58,633 bases of DNA, taken from Caldilineales bacterium. Lineage in GTDB: Bacteria > Chloroflexota > Anaerolineae > Caldilineales > Caldilineaceae. The first letter of the stretch is position 1. Each line of letters begins with the position of its first letter. A program made the translations under genes and the position numbers. Where the stretch lies: assembly GCA_012271135.1 (NCBI GenBank), contig JAAXGZ010000101.1:7842-66474 (forward strand). Reading direction: 5' to 3'. Of the stretch, positions 27,433-37,806 are shown in pieces. The notes under the pieces are model-generated. The model was not told where the DNA came from. It made no database searches and was given only the letters and a program-made list of their open reading frames with translations.

Positions 27433-30400
27433 ATGAAATTGAAATCCATTCTGCTCCAAGGTTTCAAGACCTTCGGGCGCAAGACGGAAATCCGGCTGTC
27501 AACCGGGATCACGGTGTTAGTCGGTCCCAACGGCAGCGGCAAGAGCAATGTCGTGGACGGGTTGGCCTGGGTTCTGGGGGAACAGGCCCCCACAGCTCTG
27601 CGCATCAAGCGTGCCGCGGACCTGATCCACCGCTCTCTCAACGGCGCGCCGTCGCGCAATCTGGCGGAGGTGGAAATCCGCGTCGACGAGGCGGCCGACA
27701 TTCTGCCGACCGACGCCTCGGAGCTCACGGTGCGACGGACGGGATACCGGGACGGTGACAGCGAATACCAACTGAACGGACAACGGGTCCTGTTGCGGCA
27801 GATCCGGGAACTGCTGGCACCCTACGGATTGTCGCAGCGCACCTTCAGCCTGATTAGGCAGGGTCATGCGGATACACTGCTCGACGCGGATCCGTTGCGC
27901 AGGCGCCAGGCCATTGAGGAAGCGGCCGGGGTCTACGGCATCAAGCTGCGCAAGCAAGCGTCCGAACGCAGGCTGGCGAGTGTGCGGGCGCGCCTCGCCC
28001 CAGTGCGCAGGGAAGCGAGGGACCTCGAAGTTTCGATCGAACACCTGGCGCGCCAAGCACGCACCGTGACCCGACGCAACGCGTTGGCGGAACAGATGGC
28101 GGCAAGCCTCGACGACTGGTACTGCGCGATGGCCATGCAGAGGGATCGGAAAGTCGAATCCCTGAGGCAGGCAGTCGATGGGACCGCACAACAGGTACGG
28201 TCCCTGGAGGCGGGGCTGGAAGACAACCACCAACGATCCAGGCGGCTACAGGACGACCATCGGAGCGCAGCCGCAGAACTTGCCCTCCAGCAAAGGAAGG
28301 TGCAGGAAGCACAGGCCGCACAGGCCGAAGTCCTGAAGCTTGACGCAATTCTCAGGGAACGCCTAGCCCAGCTGGAAGGGTTGCGCCGGGATCGCGAACG
28401 TCGACAAAAGGCACTCGTCGACGAGGTTGCCAAGGCCGGATTGGAGACGAAACGCGCGGAAACGGAACTGGCCGAACTGAAGGCAGTCCAAACCCGACAG
28501 GAAGAAAAAGTGAAGGAATTGCAGACTGTACACGACCGTCATCGGGCAACCCAACAGAACCTGCACCGGGAACTGGAAACTGTACACCAAACCCTTGGGG
28601 AACTGGATCGTACGGCGCGGCGCCATGCCGAACGGCACCTGAAAGCGGACCTTGACAGGCAGCGACTGGAGGATCGACTGGAGGCCAATCGGAAAGCTTT
28701 GGAGGAAGTGGGTGCAGCGGGAAAGGCAACGACCGAGGCCCTGGCCGGCGAACGCACACAGGGCGAGGCAGTCGAGATGGAACTGATCGAGTTACGGGAG
28801 CGACTTGAACGGGCGGAATTCAACGAGTTGGACCTCCGCAGCACGTCCGCGGCGGCATTGGCCCTGCAACAGGACTTGGAGCATCGGCAGATTGAAGCCC
28901 GGGTCCGCCGACAACTGCGCGCCGAGTATCTGGACGCACGCATTGGGGATTTCAACCTGTCACAGGCACAGGCCAATTCCCTCGACACCATGGGTCTGCT
29001 CGGCGCCCTTCTGGATGTACAGCCCGCATGGAGAACAGCCGTGGCCGCGTGTCTGGGGGGCTGGGCGCAGTGTCTCGTGGTACGACACTGGCACGGTGCC
29101 TTGCAGCTTTTGCCACCGAACACTGATGGCCACCTAGGTATCATGGTCGCGGCAATCGACCGCGTGCCGGCGTCCTGGCCAGTTCCCAACAGGCGTGAGG
29201 GAGCCGGCGTGGCAAGCGAACTGGTGCATTGCAGCAACGAGTTGCGGCCCGTGGTGCGGGCGCTGCTTGGACACTGTTGGGTGGTCGAGAACCTCGAGGC
29301 CGCCAATCGCCTGTGGGAGGAACTCAAACCCGGCCAGGCATGGCAGATTGCCACGAGGGACGGATGCTTGTTCAGGGCTCCAGGTGTGGTCGGCACCCCT
29401 GCACCGGAGGAGGAAACGGCGGATCGTCTCCTGTCCATGGTGCACGAGGACGAGGCGGACCGGGAGGCGGAAGCCCAGATCGAACTCCGGTTGTCCGAAG
29501 CGCGCGCGCGGACGGATCAGGCGCGCCGCGAGGTGGATGAAGCTGCACAGCACGCAGCCGACATGCAGCATGTGCTGGAGACTGCAGAAGCCGCCAAGGA
29601 ACATACCAGACGGCGTATCCGCGACCTGACAGCCCAGCTACGCGGCCTGCAGGCCAAACAGAAAGCGACGGAGCAGGAGTCGGGCCAATTGCGGCAGGCC
29701 GTTGACGATCTCAACCAACGGATGCGGACGCATCAGGACGGCGAGCGCGAGTTGCAGGGCCGGCGGTCAGCACTGGAGACCAGGCTGGCACGGTTGCGAA
29801 CGGACTCTGATCAAGCGGATGCACACGATGCGTCTTCCAAGTTGACTGAAGCCCGCCAGAACCTCCACGAGACGGAAATCGCCGTCCAGAAGGTTGCAGA
29901 GCAGGTACGGCGGGCGACGGCCGCGGAAGACGCCGCGCAGGGGGAGTCGGGTCGCGTGGTGGCAAGCCTGGAATCACTTCAAGTCCAAACTGCGCAACTG
30001 GAGCAGGAAGTTCGGATTCTGGCAGACCAGCAGGCGGATCGGTCCGACCTCCTTGCCAGCGAGACGGCACGTCTTGAACAGCTGGGGAACGCCACCCGAA
30101 TCTTCCTGGATCAGCAAAGGGAATTGGATGAGGAGCGGCAGCGCCTGAACACGGATCTGAACGCGTTGCAAACCCGCCTGGCGCGACTTGAGATGGAACT
30201 GGACATGGCCGGAACCGAACAGGCTGCGCTGCCGGCAATGTTGGCAGACGACCTGGCACTGGTGCGAGGCGAGGCGCTGCCCGAGGCGGACGAGCTCCAG
30301 GCCCGGGAGCGGTTGGCGCGATGCCGGGCCTCGGTTGCAGCCGGAACCTGGCAGCCGCGGGAGGACCTTCCGCAACGCAAGGGCCTGCGACAGCGCGTTC

Positions 30401-31026
30401 TCCGGTGCGGAACTGTCGACCAGGACATCTACCTCGCGTTCAAGCAGCAGCAGGCGCGCCTCGACCTGTTGGCCGAACAGCTGGCGGATTTGGAGGAATC
30501 GGAGAACAGGCTGCTGGCGATTGCCGAAGGCATTGACGAGGACCTTGAAACCAAGACCCTGGCCGCCTTCGATCGGATCAATCAGGGCTTCAAAGCCTAT
30601 TTCGGGCGACTGTTCGGCGGCGGCAGGGCTTGGCTGGAGTTTGCCGAACCACTACCCGATATTGTGCCCGGCGTTCACTTGTTTGTGCAGCTGCCGGGTA
30701 GGCCGGTACAACCGACGTTCGCCTTGTCGGGAGGGGAAAAGGCACTGACGGCCATGGCGCTGACGTGTGCCATTCTCAGCTATCACCAGCCTCCATTTTG
30801 CGTGCTGGACGAGGTGGATGCCTCCTTGGACGAAGCCAACATCGACCGCGTGGGCGAGGTCCTGCGAGAGCTGGCGGTCGTCACCCAGTTCCTAGTGATC
30901 ACCCACAACCAAAAAATGTTGCAATACGCAGATGCCGTCTACGGCGTGACACTTGCCGTGGACGGTACTAGTCAGACTCTCAGCATGCGGATGGATCGCA
31001 CCGAAACCTTGACGGGAGAACTCTGA
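27433..31026 (+). CDS. smc: Chromosome segregation protein SMC
   Basis: A 1197-residue SMC ATPase that, as a dimer with ScpA and ScpB, compacts and segregates the chromosome. The N-terminal head has Walker A GPNGSGKS (31-38). Two long Gln/Arg/Glu-rich coiled coils (about 170-505 and 685-1010) flank the hinge (about 519-675, containing the glycine turns). The C-terminal head has the signature LSGGEKAL near 1099 and Walker [12 protein letters not shown] near 1122. Length is standard. scpAB are not in the window. Convergent with the threonine-synthase-like gene, 11 bp apart. Confidence 0.97.
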   Translation: MKLKSILLQGFKTFGRKTEIRLSTGITVLVGPNGSGKSNVVDGLAWVLGEQAPTALRIKRAADLIHRSLNGAPSRNLAEVEIRVDEAADILPTDASELTVRRTGYRDGDSEYQLNGQRVLLRQIRELLAPYGLSQRTFSLIRQGHADTLLDADPLRRRQAIEEAAGVYGIKLRKQASERRLASVRARLAPVRREARDLEVSIEHLARQARTVTRRNALAEQMAASLDDWYCAMAMQRDRKVESLRQAVDGTAQQVRSLEAGLEDNHQRSRRLQDDHRSAAAELALQQRKVQEAQAAQAEVLKLDAILRERLAQLEGLRRDRERRQKALVDEVAKAGLETKRAETELAELKAVQTRQEEKVKELQTVHDRHRATQQNLHRELETVHQTLGELDRTARRHAERHLKADLDRQRLEDRLEANRKALEEVGAAGKATTEALAGERTQGEAVEMELIELRERLERAEFNELDLRSTSAAALALQQDLEHRQIEARVRRQLRAEYLDARIGDFNLSQAQANSLDTMGLLGALLDVQPAWRTAVAACLGGWAQCLVVRHWHGALQLLPPNTDGHLGIMVAAIDRVPASWPVPNRREGAGVASELVHCSNELRPVVRALLGHCWVVENLEAANRLWEELKPGQAWQIATRDGCLFRAPGVVGTPAPEEETADRLLSMVHEDEADREAEAQIELRLSEARARTDQARREVDEAAQHAADMQHVLETAEAAKEHTRRRIRDLTAQLRGLQAKQKATEQESGQLRQAVDDLNQRMRTHQDGERELQGRRSALETRLARLRTDSDQADAHDASSKLTEARQNLHETEIAVQKVAEQVRRATAAEDAAQGESGRVVASLESLQVQTAQLEQEVRILADQQADRSDLLASETARLEQLGNATRIFLDQQRELDEERQRLNTDLNALQTRLARLEMELDMAGTEQAALPAMLADDLALVRGEALPEADELQARERLARCRASVAAGTWQPREDLPQRKGLRQRVLRCGTVDQDIYLAFKQQQARLDLLAEQLADLEESENRLLAIAEGIDEDLETKTLAAFDRINQGFKAYFGRLFGGGRAWLEFAEPLPDIVPGVHLFVQLPGRPVQPTFALSGGEKALTAMALTCAILSYHQPPFCVLDEVDASLDEANIDRVGEVLRELAVVTQFLVITHNQKMLQYADAVYGVTLAVDGTSQTLSMRMDRTETLTGEL

Positions 31027-31037
31027 ACCAGGTCGGC

Positions 31038-32153
31038 TCACGTCGCCGGCGCATTTTTCAGGCCCGATCCGCTGAGGATGCCCACCACAGTGGCTCCGGG
31101 GTCGAAGGCGGAGGCGTGGTCGGCATAGGCAGCACACGTCGTCGCACTCGTGTTCTCGACGAATATGCCGCGGCTCGCCATCTTGGCCCGCGCCTCAAGG
31201 ACTTCGCGGTCGTTGACCACCTTGACGGTTCCGTGGGACTGATACACCGCCTGCAGGACACTGTTGCCACGGGCCGGGTTGATGATGGAAATCCCGTCCG
31301 CGACTGAACTGAAAGGAGCCCGCTGTGCCGGCTTGACACTGACCGCATCGGCTTCGAAAGCCCGGGCAATCGGATCGAAGTTGGCGACTTGGACGACCAT
31401 GAGGCGGGGCAGCCGATCTGCCAGGCCCGACTCGACCAGGAGTTCGAACCCCCGCCACGCTCCCAGCAGCAGGCCGCCATTGCCGACCGGGCCTATCAGC
31501 CAGTCCGGTACATCGCCGTCCAGTTGTTCCCAAATTTCGAAGGCGACGGTCATCTGCCCCAGGAGGAAGCAGGGATGCAAGGCGTGGGAGGCATAGCCCG
31601 TTTCCTGGTCCTGATCGGCCGCCGCCGCCGCGCCCGCGAAGTGCCGGGGACCCTCGACCTCGATCAACTCGGCGCCGTAGGTTGCAATTTGACTGCGTTT
31701 GGGCGCCGGAGCATCGGCCGGCACGAATATGCGGGACTGGAGTCGGGCGCGGGCGGCATAGCAGGCCAGGCTGGCACCGGCGTTGCCACTCGAATCATCC
31801 ATGACCGTTCGGAAACCGTGATGCCTGAACCAGTTGACCATCACGCTGACGCCGCGATCCTTGTAACTGCCCGTGGGCATGTGAGAGTCCATCTTCCACA
31901 GTACCCGATGGCCCTGCCGCTCCTCATCCAGCAATGGGGTCCAGCCTTCGCCCAGCGTGATAAATTCCTCGATGGGCAGCAGCGCCGACAACCAAGGCCA
32001 GTAGCGCCACTGGCCGGGCAGCGCCTCGTCGATCAGGTCCCGCGACAGGTGTGTGAGGTCCGTGAACTCCAAGGGTCCGCCAGTAGACGGGCAGGTCAAC
32101 GGAAACGAATCGGCGGAGGTGTGAAAGCCACTCGAGGGACAATGGACATACAC
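31038..32153 (-). CDS. Threonine synthase-like PLP-dependent enzyme
   Basis: A 371-residue fold-type II PLP enzyme. PTGSYKDRG (93-101) holds the Schiff-base lysine, DDSSGNAGASLA binds the cofactor phosphate region, and GPVGNGGLLLG is the glycine loop. The nearest family is threonine synthase (O-phosphohomoserine to threonine). The usual N-terminal zinc ribbon is reduced: only CPSTGGPLEF is seen, without the complete cysteine set. The start is a GTG with GAGGGA about 8 bases upstream. A related beta-replacing or eliminating enzyme cannot be excluded. Divergent from ftsY. Confidence 0.75.
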   Translation of the reverse strand: MYVHCPSSGFHTSADSFPLTCPSTGGPLEFTDLTHLSRDLIDEALPGQWRYWPWLSALLPIEEFITLGEGWTPLLDEERQGHRVLWKMDSHMPTGSYKDRGVSVMVNWFRHHGFRTVMDDSSGNAGASLACYAARARLQSRIFVPADAPAPKRSQIATYGAELIEVEGPRHFAGAAAAADQDQETGYASHALHPCFLLGQMTVAFEIWEQLDGDVPDWLIGPVGNGGLLLGAWRGFELLVESGLADRLPRLMVVQVANFDPIARAFEADAVSVKPAQRAPFSSVADGISIINPARGNSVLQAVYQSHGTVKVVNDREVLEARAKMASRGIFVENTSATTCAAYADHASAFDPGATVVGILSGSGLKNAPAT

Positions 32154-32374
32154 GGCAACTTTCCCTCATGGGACGCGGACCGCTAGGACATCCGCAGAGA
32201 CATGCGCAACCCGGCACGGGCGGCCGACGGCGCCTCCAGACAGACGGGTTTGCGGGGCAGCACAGACCTTGCCGGTATGCCGCGGATTATACTTGAGCAG
32301 TTGAAGGCCCACCCGACGGCCTGCCGGAGCAATGCCGGCCGGGCTCCACCATTTCCTAGAGGGAGGAACAAACC

Positions 32375-33319
32375 CTGTCTCCACTGTTTGGCAAAGCGCG
32401 CAATGAGGACCGGGACGGACTCAACGCCAGCCTGGCCAAGACCCGCCAGGGCTGGCTGAGCAGGATCAGGACCGCCTTCCGCACCGATACCATCGCGGAC
32501 GACACTTGGGAGGAAATCGAAGAATACCTGGTGATGGGCGACGCCGGCCTGCACGTGGCGGAGGGATTGATTGCCGACACGCGGGACATCCTGGCGCAGG
32601 AACGGGATGTGTCCGCGGAGATTGCATACCGCGTCCTGCAGCGCCAGATTCAAACCAGGATGACTTCCACCGAACCGTTTGAACTGGAGCGTCCGCGCCT
32701 GCTCACGGTGGCTTTCGTGATTGGCGTCAACGGGGCCGGCAAGACCACCACCATCGGCAAGCTGGCCAACTACTACCGCAACCAGGACAAGCGGGTGGTG
32801 GTGGCCGCCGCGGATACCTACCGGGCCGCCGCGATCGACCAGTTGAGGATCTGGTGCCAAAGGGCAGGCGTGGATTTGATCGCGCAGCAGCAGGGATCGG
32901 ATCCTGGGGCTGTGGTCTACGATGCCATCAGGGCGAGCCAGGAGAGTCGAAAGGCGGACATGGTCCTGGTGGACACCGCAGGCCGGCTGCACACACGCCA
33001 AAACCTCATGCGAGAACTGCAGAAGATGCGCAAGGTGGCCAACCGGCAAGTCCACGGCGCGCCCCACGAAGTCCTCCTGGTACTGGATGCCACCGCTGGT
33101 CAGAACGCGTTGGAGCAGGCTCGCCAGTTTACGGCCGCGGCCGGTGTAACAGGTATCGTGGTGACCAAGTTGGACGGATCCAGCAAGGGGGGAGCGGTCA
33201 TCGGCATCAGGGATACGCTCGGCGTCCCGGTAAGGTTTGCCGGGGTGGGCGAGGGGCTCGGCGATTTGTTACGATTTGATCCCGCGGCATTTGCAGCCGG
33301 TCTGTTCGAACAGGTCTGA
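32375..33319 (+). CDS. ftsY: Signal recognition particle receptor FtsY, apparent CUG start
   Basis: A 314-residue SRP GTPase that docks ribosome-SRP complexes at the membrane. The NG domain is complete only if translation begins at CTG 32375: (M)[14 protein letters not shown] leads into [18 protein letters not shown], the conserved start of the N domain. GGAGG lies 8 bases before this CTG. The first ATG in frame (32531) would cut off half the N domain, and no ATG, GTG or TTG in frame precedes it before the TAG at 32357. G motifs: [10 protein letters not shown] (from 117), [26 protein letters not shown]. The acidic A domain is absent, as in many bacteria. Confidence 0.92.
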   Translation: MSPLFGKARNEDRDGLNASLAKTRQGWLSRIRTAFRTDTIADDTWEEIEEYLVMGDAGLHVAEGLIADTRDILAQERDVSAEIAYRVLQRQIQTRMTSTEPFELERPRLLTVAFVIGVNGAGKTTTIGKLANYYRNQDKRVVVAAADTYRAAAIDQLRIWCQRAGVDLIAQQQGSDPGAVVYDAIRASQESRKADMVLVDTAGRLHTRQNLMRELQKMRKVANRQVHGAPHEVLLVLDATAGQNALEQARQFTAAAGVTGIVVTKLDGSSKGGAVIGIRDTLGVPVRFAGVGEGLGDLLRFDPAAFAAGLFEQV

Positions 33320-33349
33320 TCGCTGCCCCCACTTTCGGACATCGTCTCT

Positions 33350-34442
33350 ATGAGCCAGACAGCAGCCAGCGCCCAGGCCCTGCAAGCGCGCATCGATGTG
33401 ATCAGGGGGCGGCTTTGACCTGCCCGGCAAGCAGGCGCGCATCGACGAACTGGAACAGGAAGCCGCGTTGCCGGGATTCTGGAACGACCAAGCCAAGGCA
33501 AGGGTCAAGTCGCGGGAACTGGACAGCCTGCGCAAGACGGTCGAAGGTTGGGACAGCCTGAGCCAACAGGTGACCGAAGTGATCGAACTGGCCGAGTTGG
33601 CCGAGGACGATCCCGAGTTGCTGGCGGAACTTGACGAGGAACTGGCCAACGCAGGCAACACCTTCGAACACCAGGAATTTCTGCTGTCGCTGGGAGGCCA
33701 ATACGATGCCGGTGATGCCCTGGTCTCCATCCACGCCGGCGCGGGCGGCACGGAAGCCCAGGATTGGGCCGACATGCTGATGCGCATGTACCTCCGCTGG
33801 TGCGACCGCCGCGCCTTCAACCACGCGATTGTGGATAGGACGGACGGGGAAGCGGCCGGGGTCAAGAGTGTGACCTTGGAGGTCAAGGGCGATTATGCCT
33901 ACGGCTACCTGCAAGCCGAACGCGGCACCCACCGTCTCGTGCGCATCAGTCCGTTTGACGCCGGGAACCGCAGGCACACCAGCTTCGCCAAGGTGGAGGT
34001 CATCCCATCCCTCGACACCGACATCGAGATTGACATCAAACCGACCGACCTCCTCATCGATACGTTCCGCAGCAGCGGTGCCGGAGGCCAGCACATGCAG
34101 AAGAACGACACGGCCTGCCGCATCACGCACAAACCCACCGGCATCGTCGTGTCCTGCCAGAACGAAAGGAGCCTGACCCAAAACAAGGAACAGGCACTCA
34201 AGGTGCTGCGGGGCAAACTGCACGCCATGGAACAAGAGAAGATTGATCGGGAACGGGCCAGGCTCAAGGGCGAAAACGTCCAAGCCGATTTCGGCACCCA
34301 GATTCGCAATTATGTCCTCCATCCATACAACTTGGTCAAGGACCTTCGCACCCAAGTGGAGACCGGCAACACCGGAGCGGTGCTGGATGGGGATCTGGAC
34401 AGGTTCATGGAAGAGTGGCTCAAACACCAGATAGGGCTATAA
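33350..34442 (+). CDS. prfB: Peptide chain release factor 2 with +1 programmed frameshift
   Basis: Reads UGA and UAA stop codons and releases the peptide. The first 22 codons (ATG at 33350) end at an in-frame TGA (33416-33418); a +1 shift continues as Leu-Asp-Leu-Pro-Gly into the main frame, giving 363 residues. The SPF stop-codon recognition tripeptide is at about 200-202 and the catalytic GGQ at about 245-247 ([10 protein letters not shown]). When RF2 is scarce the ribosome pauses at UGA and shifts, so the gene regulates itself. It follows ftsY by 30 bp. Confidence 0.97.
33404..33418 (+). promoter_or_regulatory. prfB +1 frameshift signal
   Basis: AGGGGG (33404-33409) acts as the internal Shine-Dalgarno, followed after 3 bases by the slippery CTT (33413-33415), the TGA (33416-33418) and then C. 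Spacing and order match the Escherichia coli prfB site. Confidence 0.95.
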
Positions 34443-34487
34443 TCCGCGTTCCGGCGGAGGCCTGCGATGCTGTCCGGTGGAAGTCGC

Positions 34488-34574
<87 letters not shown>

Positions 34575-34623
34575 TCCCTTTTGCCACTTGGACGAGACGC
34601 GCGGCGCCCGTTTTTCTGTGCTG

Positions 34624-35151
34624 ATGCCGGCCGTGACCATGTGGAAGTACCGGACGGGCCTGCTGCGCGACCCTGATGTCAGAGAGGAAGTCCTCCGTTT
34701 CCTGCGCTTCGCGCTCGTTGGCGGCTTGGGCACGATTACCGATGTGGGTATTCTGAATCTCCTTCACAAGGTGGCGGGCCTTCCTCTATTCTGGGCGAAT
34801 GCCGTCGGGTTTTACTGTGCTGTAGCCCAGAACTTCATGCTGCACCGGAGATTCACCTTCCCCAACCAGAAGCGGGATGCCGCCGCCCGCCAGTTGGGCA
34901 TGTTCACGGCCATCAGCATGATTGGTCTAGGGCTAAGCCAACTGGTCCTGCTCGGCCTTCACCGGTTGACCCTGGACTACTGGGTCGCCCTGCTGGGGGA
35001 CCCGGGTACGGGTTACGACATCAGCTACAACGCTGCCAAGCTGATCAGCATTGCCGTGGTGTTGATTTGGAACTTTACTGGCAATCGGCTGTGGACGTTT
35101 GCCACACCCGCTGCAGCCAGGGACAGTGCGCCCCATGCACATCCTGATTGA
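34624..35151 (+). CDS. GtrA-like membrane protein
   Basis: A protein of about 175 residues with four membrane spans and GtrA-family motifs: FLRFALVGGLGTITDVGILN in the first span, FYCAVAQNFMLHRRFTF in the loop, and LIWNFTGNRLWTF at the end. GtrA proteins help move polyprenyl-linked sugars across the membrane. The start is uncertain: ATG 34624 is used, ATG 34639 is equally possible, and a TTG at 34588 would overlap the tRNA 3' flank; no Shine-Dalgarno sequence decides. It overlaps the glycosyltransferase gene by 17 bp, which supports a joint role in cell-surface glycans. Confidence 0.85.
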   Translation: MPAVTMWKYRTGLLRDPDVREEVLRFLRFALVGGLGTITDVGILNLLHKVAGLPLFWANAVGFYCAVAQNFMLHRRFTFPNQKRDAAARQLGMFTAISMIGLGLSQLVLLGLHRLTLDYWVALLGDPGTGYDISYNAAKLISIAVVLIWNFTGNRLWTFATPAAARDSAPHAHPD

Positions 35152-36280
35152 CTACACCCCTGCCGTGCGCCAACAGGCAGGGATTGGTCGCCTCACACGC
35201 GGCCTGGTCGAACACTTGCCCTGGGCCGAACCAGAGCATCGCATATGGCTCTGGTCCAACGGTCGTCCGCGGCCGGATCTGCGGCACGTCCACGGCAATC
35301 CGATCTGGTACGCGCCATTCAGGGAACGGGATATGGTGCGGTTGTGGCACCGCGCCGGAATTCCCTGGCCCCGGGTCGAGTGGTGCACGCCGGTCAAGCC
35401 CCACATCTTTCACGCCACGGACTTTGTACTGCCACCTTCCGGAGCCCCGTGCCAAATCCTGACTGTTCACGATCTGTCGTTTCGAAGATTCCCGGACACG
35501 TTGCCGGTGTCCTTGACCAGGTTCCTGCATCAGGTGGTTCCGCGCAGCGTGCGCAGGGCCAATCATCTGATCGCCGACAGCCACAGCACGGCGCGCGACC
35601 TTCAGGAATTCTGGTCGGTGCCCAAGCACCGGATTTCGGTGGTTCCCGGCGCCGTGGACAACGTCTTGTTTCGACCCGTCATGGAGCAAAACGTGTTGGA
35701 GGGCGTGCGCCGCAAGTACGGAATTGGCCGCAGGCCCTTCATTTTGGGCGTGTCTACTCTACAGCCGCGGAAAAACTTCGCCTGTCTTATCAAGGCCTTC
35801 CGGGTACTTGCGGACAACCATCCGGAGCTGATCCTGGTCATCGGTGGAGGGCGCGGTTGGCGGGCACAAGGCATTTTCGATGCGGTGGCCGAAACCGGCC
35901 TGGAGAACAAGGTGTTGTTCCCGGGATTCGTGGCGGATCGTGACCTGCCTGCCCTGTACAGCGCCTCGGAATGCTTCGCCTATCCCTCCCTGTATGAAGG
36001 TTTTGGCCTACCCGTACTGGAAGCGATGGCTTGTGGCACACCGGTATTGACCGGTTTCAACTCCAGCTTGGCGGAGGCCGGCGGGTCCGGTGCCTTGTAT
36101 GTAGACGAACACGATGAACACGCAATTGCAGCCGGGCTGGAGCGCCTGTTGGAAGACAGTGCACTGCGCCAGAAACTCCGGCGCAACGGCTTCAGACACG
36201 CGGCCTGCTTCACGTTCGAGCAAAGTGCCGGCAAGTTGTGGCAGGCCTACCGCCGTGCCTGGTCCCAGGTCCGGACATAG
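35135..36280 (+). CDS. Family 4 glycosyltransferase
   Basis: A 381-residue GT-B glycosyltransferase. MHILIDYTPAVRQQAGIGR opens the N-terminal domain with its acceptor-side loop. The C-terminal donor domain has ILGVSTLQPRKNF, then SLYEGFGLPVLEAMACGTPVL, which contains the E-x7-E signature that holds the sugar nucleotide. It would transfer a sugar to a lipid or polymer acceptor at the cytoplasmic side. The ATG at 35135 is chosen because it matches the family start. The acceptor and sugar are unknown; the GtrA neighbour and later LCP genes suggest a cell-envelope polymer. Confidence 0.9.
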   Translation: MHILIDYTPAVRQQAGIGRLTRGLVEHLPWAEPEHRIWLWSNGRPRPDLRHVHGNPIWYAPFRERDMVRLWHRAGIPWPRVEWCTPVKPHIFHATDFVLPPSGAPCQILTVHDLSFRRFPDTLPVSLTRFLHQVVPRSVRRANHLIADSHSTARDLQEFWSVPKHRISVVPGAVDNVLFRPVMEQNVLEGVRRKYGIGRRPFILGVSTLQPRKNFACLIKAFRVLADNHPELILVIGGGRGWRAQGIFDAVAETGLENKVLFPGFVADRDLPALYSASECFAYPSLYEGFGLPVLEAMACGTPVLTGFNSSLAEAGGSGALYVDEHDEHAIAAGLERLLEDSALRQKLRRNGFRHAACFTFEQSAGKLWQAYRRAWSQVRT

Positions 36281-36357
36281 GTCACCGAACAGCGTTTGCC
36301 GGCCTCGCCTGAAGGTTCAATGGCCAAGGTTCAGCGGGTGGCACACAAATACTTGAC

Positions 36358-37020
36358 ATGGCCGTCCGCTTGTTGATTCCAGCCGCTGCGCTCCTGGTGG
36401 CCTGGGGTTACCTTTCCGTCTGGGTACCTCACCCGGTGGCGGGCCTCAAAGTGCTTGGCGTGGACCTGCTGACCTTCTGCAAGCTGTTCACCGGCGCGCA
36501 GATACCGTGGCCCTGGCAAAATCCCGCATTCTTTGTCCTGCCGCTGGCCATGGCCAGCCTGACCCTCAGCCAACTGGGCTGGTTCCCGGACGCGCCCGGC
36601 CATTGGCACCGTGCAGTCGTCTGGAGTGCGCGCGTGGCCTTGTGGATCGCGTCGCTGTATGTTGCATTGCAGATCCTGCCGCTGGACTGGAAACCTTCCA
36701 ACCTTCTTTGGACATCCAATCTGCTGCAGACGGCCGGATTCGCCCTCTGCACCGGATTCGCGCTGTTGGTACCGCTCACTTCGCCGATCTTGACGGCACT
36801 GGCCCGTTGGTGGCTTCCCCCTGCGGCGCTGGTCGCCGCGACTGCCCATGCCGCGTTTCTGGTGGCCTACCTGCCTGAATTCGCAAGGTTGTACCGGCAG
36901 CCGTTGCAGCCCGGTCCCGGCTTCTATGGAATGGCCCTTGGGTTGGCAGTGCTAATCATTGCAGCGATTGCCAGCCGTCCGCGGACGGTCGACCACCTTG
37001 CATGGAGGAACCAACGATGA
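36358..37020 (+). CDS. Hypothetical polytopic membrane protein
   Basis: A 220-residue membrane protein with about six hydrophobic segments, the first at 5-20 (LLIPAAALLVAWGYLSVW). No family was recognised. The ATG at 36358 lacks a clear Shine-Dalgarno sequence. The last codons carry the GGAGG used by the next gene, and the two genes overlap in an ATGA arrangement, so they are probably coexpressed. Confidence 0.6.
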   Translation: MAVRLLIPAAALLVAWGYLSVWVPHPVAGLKVLGVDLLTFCKLFTGAQIPWPWQNPAFFVLPLAMASLTLSQLGWFPDAPGHWHRAVVWSARVALWIASLYVALQILPLDWKPSNLLWTSNLLQTAGFALCTGFALLVPLTSPILTALARWWLPPAALVAATAHAAFLVAYLPEFARLYRQPLQPGPGFYGMALGLAVLIIAAIASRPRTVDHLAWRNQR

Positions 37021-37799
37021 AGTTCGGAGCGATGAACAACCCGGTTGAACCCCTTGGGCCGCAAATTGAGTTGTTTGCCCACATGGGATTCGACTTCCTT
37101 GACCTGACCGTGGAGGAACCGGCGGCGGGTCCCCACCGGGACGACTGGCCCCAACTGAAACAGATGTTGAACGACAGCGGACTTGGGGTGGTCGGCCACA
37201 CAGGCCCCTACCTGCCCATCGCCAATCCCTCTCTGCGCGTGCGACAGGCAGCCTGGGATGAACTCAAGGCCAGCATCGACATTGCTTCGTTCATGGGGGC
37301 GACAGTGTGCACCATGCACTTTCTGCGGTGGCCCGGCTTCATGCCGTTCGAGGAAGGAGTCGGCATCTACGTGGAGGGCCTGTCCGCATTGGCGGCCCAC
37401 GGCAAGGACAGAGGGGTGCGCGTCGCGATTGAGAACAGCCCGCGCAACGAACACCAGCTGAAACCACTGCGTGAAATCCTGCACCGGGTTCCAAATCTCG
37501 GTTTGCTGTATGACATTGGCCACGGGAACGTTCAAACCCAAAAGCCAATGACGGAAGACTATCTGTTCGATCTGCGGGACCGTTTGGTTCATGTCCACTT
37601 CAGCGACAACAACGGATCCGAGGACGGTCACCTACCTCCCGGCGCACCGAAACGGGGAGGCCTTAGTCTTCCGCAGGAATTGCGCAAACTGCGCAACTTT
37701 AACTACGACGGGACCCTGACACTTGAGGTGTTTGGCCAGCGCATGTGGCTGGCAGCGTCCCTGAATTATGTAAAGCAGGTCGTCGCCAACCTGCCTTGA
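37017..37799 (+). CDS. Xylose isomerase-like TIM-barrel (sugar phosphate isomerase/epimerase)
   Basis: A 260-residue AP-endonuclease-2/xylose-isomerase-type barrel. Metal-ligand candidates are visible in order: Glu in VAIENSPRNEH, Asp and His in LLYDIGHGNV, His in HVHFSDNNG, and Glu in LTLEVFG. Members isomerise or epimerise sugars or cyclitols, and some act on other small molecules. The ATG at 37017 is chosen because GGAGG lies 8 bases before it; the ATG at 37002 has none. Convergent with the LCP operon with 7 bp between stop codons. Confidence 0.85.
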   Translation: MKFGAMNNPVEPLGPQIELFAHMGFDFLDLTVEEPAAGPHRDDWPQLKQMLNDSGLGVVGHTGPYLPIANPSLRVRQAAWDELKASIDIASFMGATVCTMHFLRWPGFMPFEEGVGIYVEGLSALAAHGKDRGVRVAIENSPRNEHQLKPLREILHRVPNLGLLYDIGHGNVQTQKPMTEDYLFDLRDRLVHVHFSDNNGSEDGHLPPGAPKRGGLSLPQELRKLRNFNYDGTLTLEVFGQRMWLAASLNYVKQVVANLP

Positions 37800-37806
37800 T
37801 CCGCAG

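Noticed and set aside
34588..34623. TTG start for the GtrA-like gene
   Set aside because: It would begin 15 bp after the tRNA-Ser with no Shine-Dalgarno sequence, and ATG codons follow before the first membrane span.
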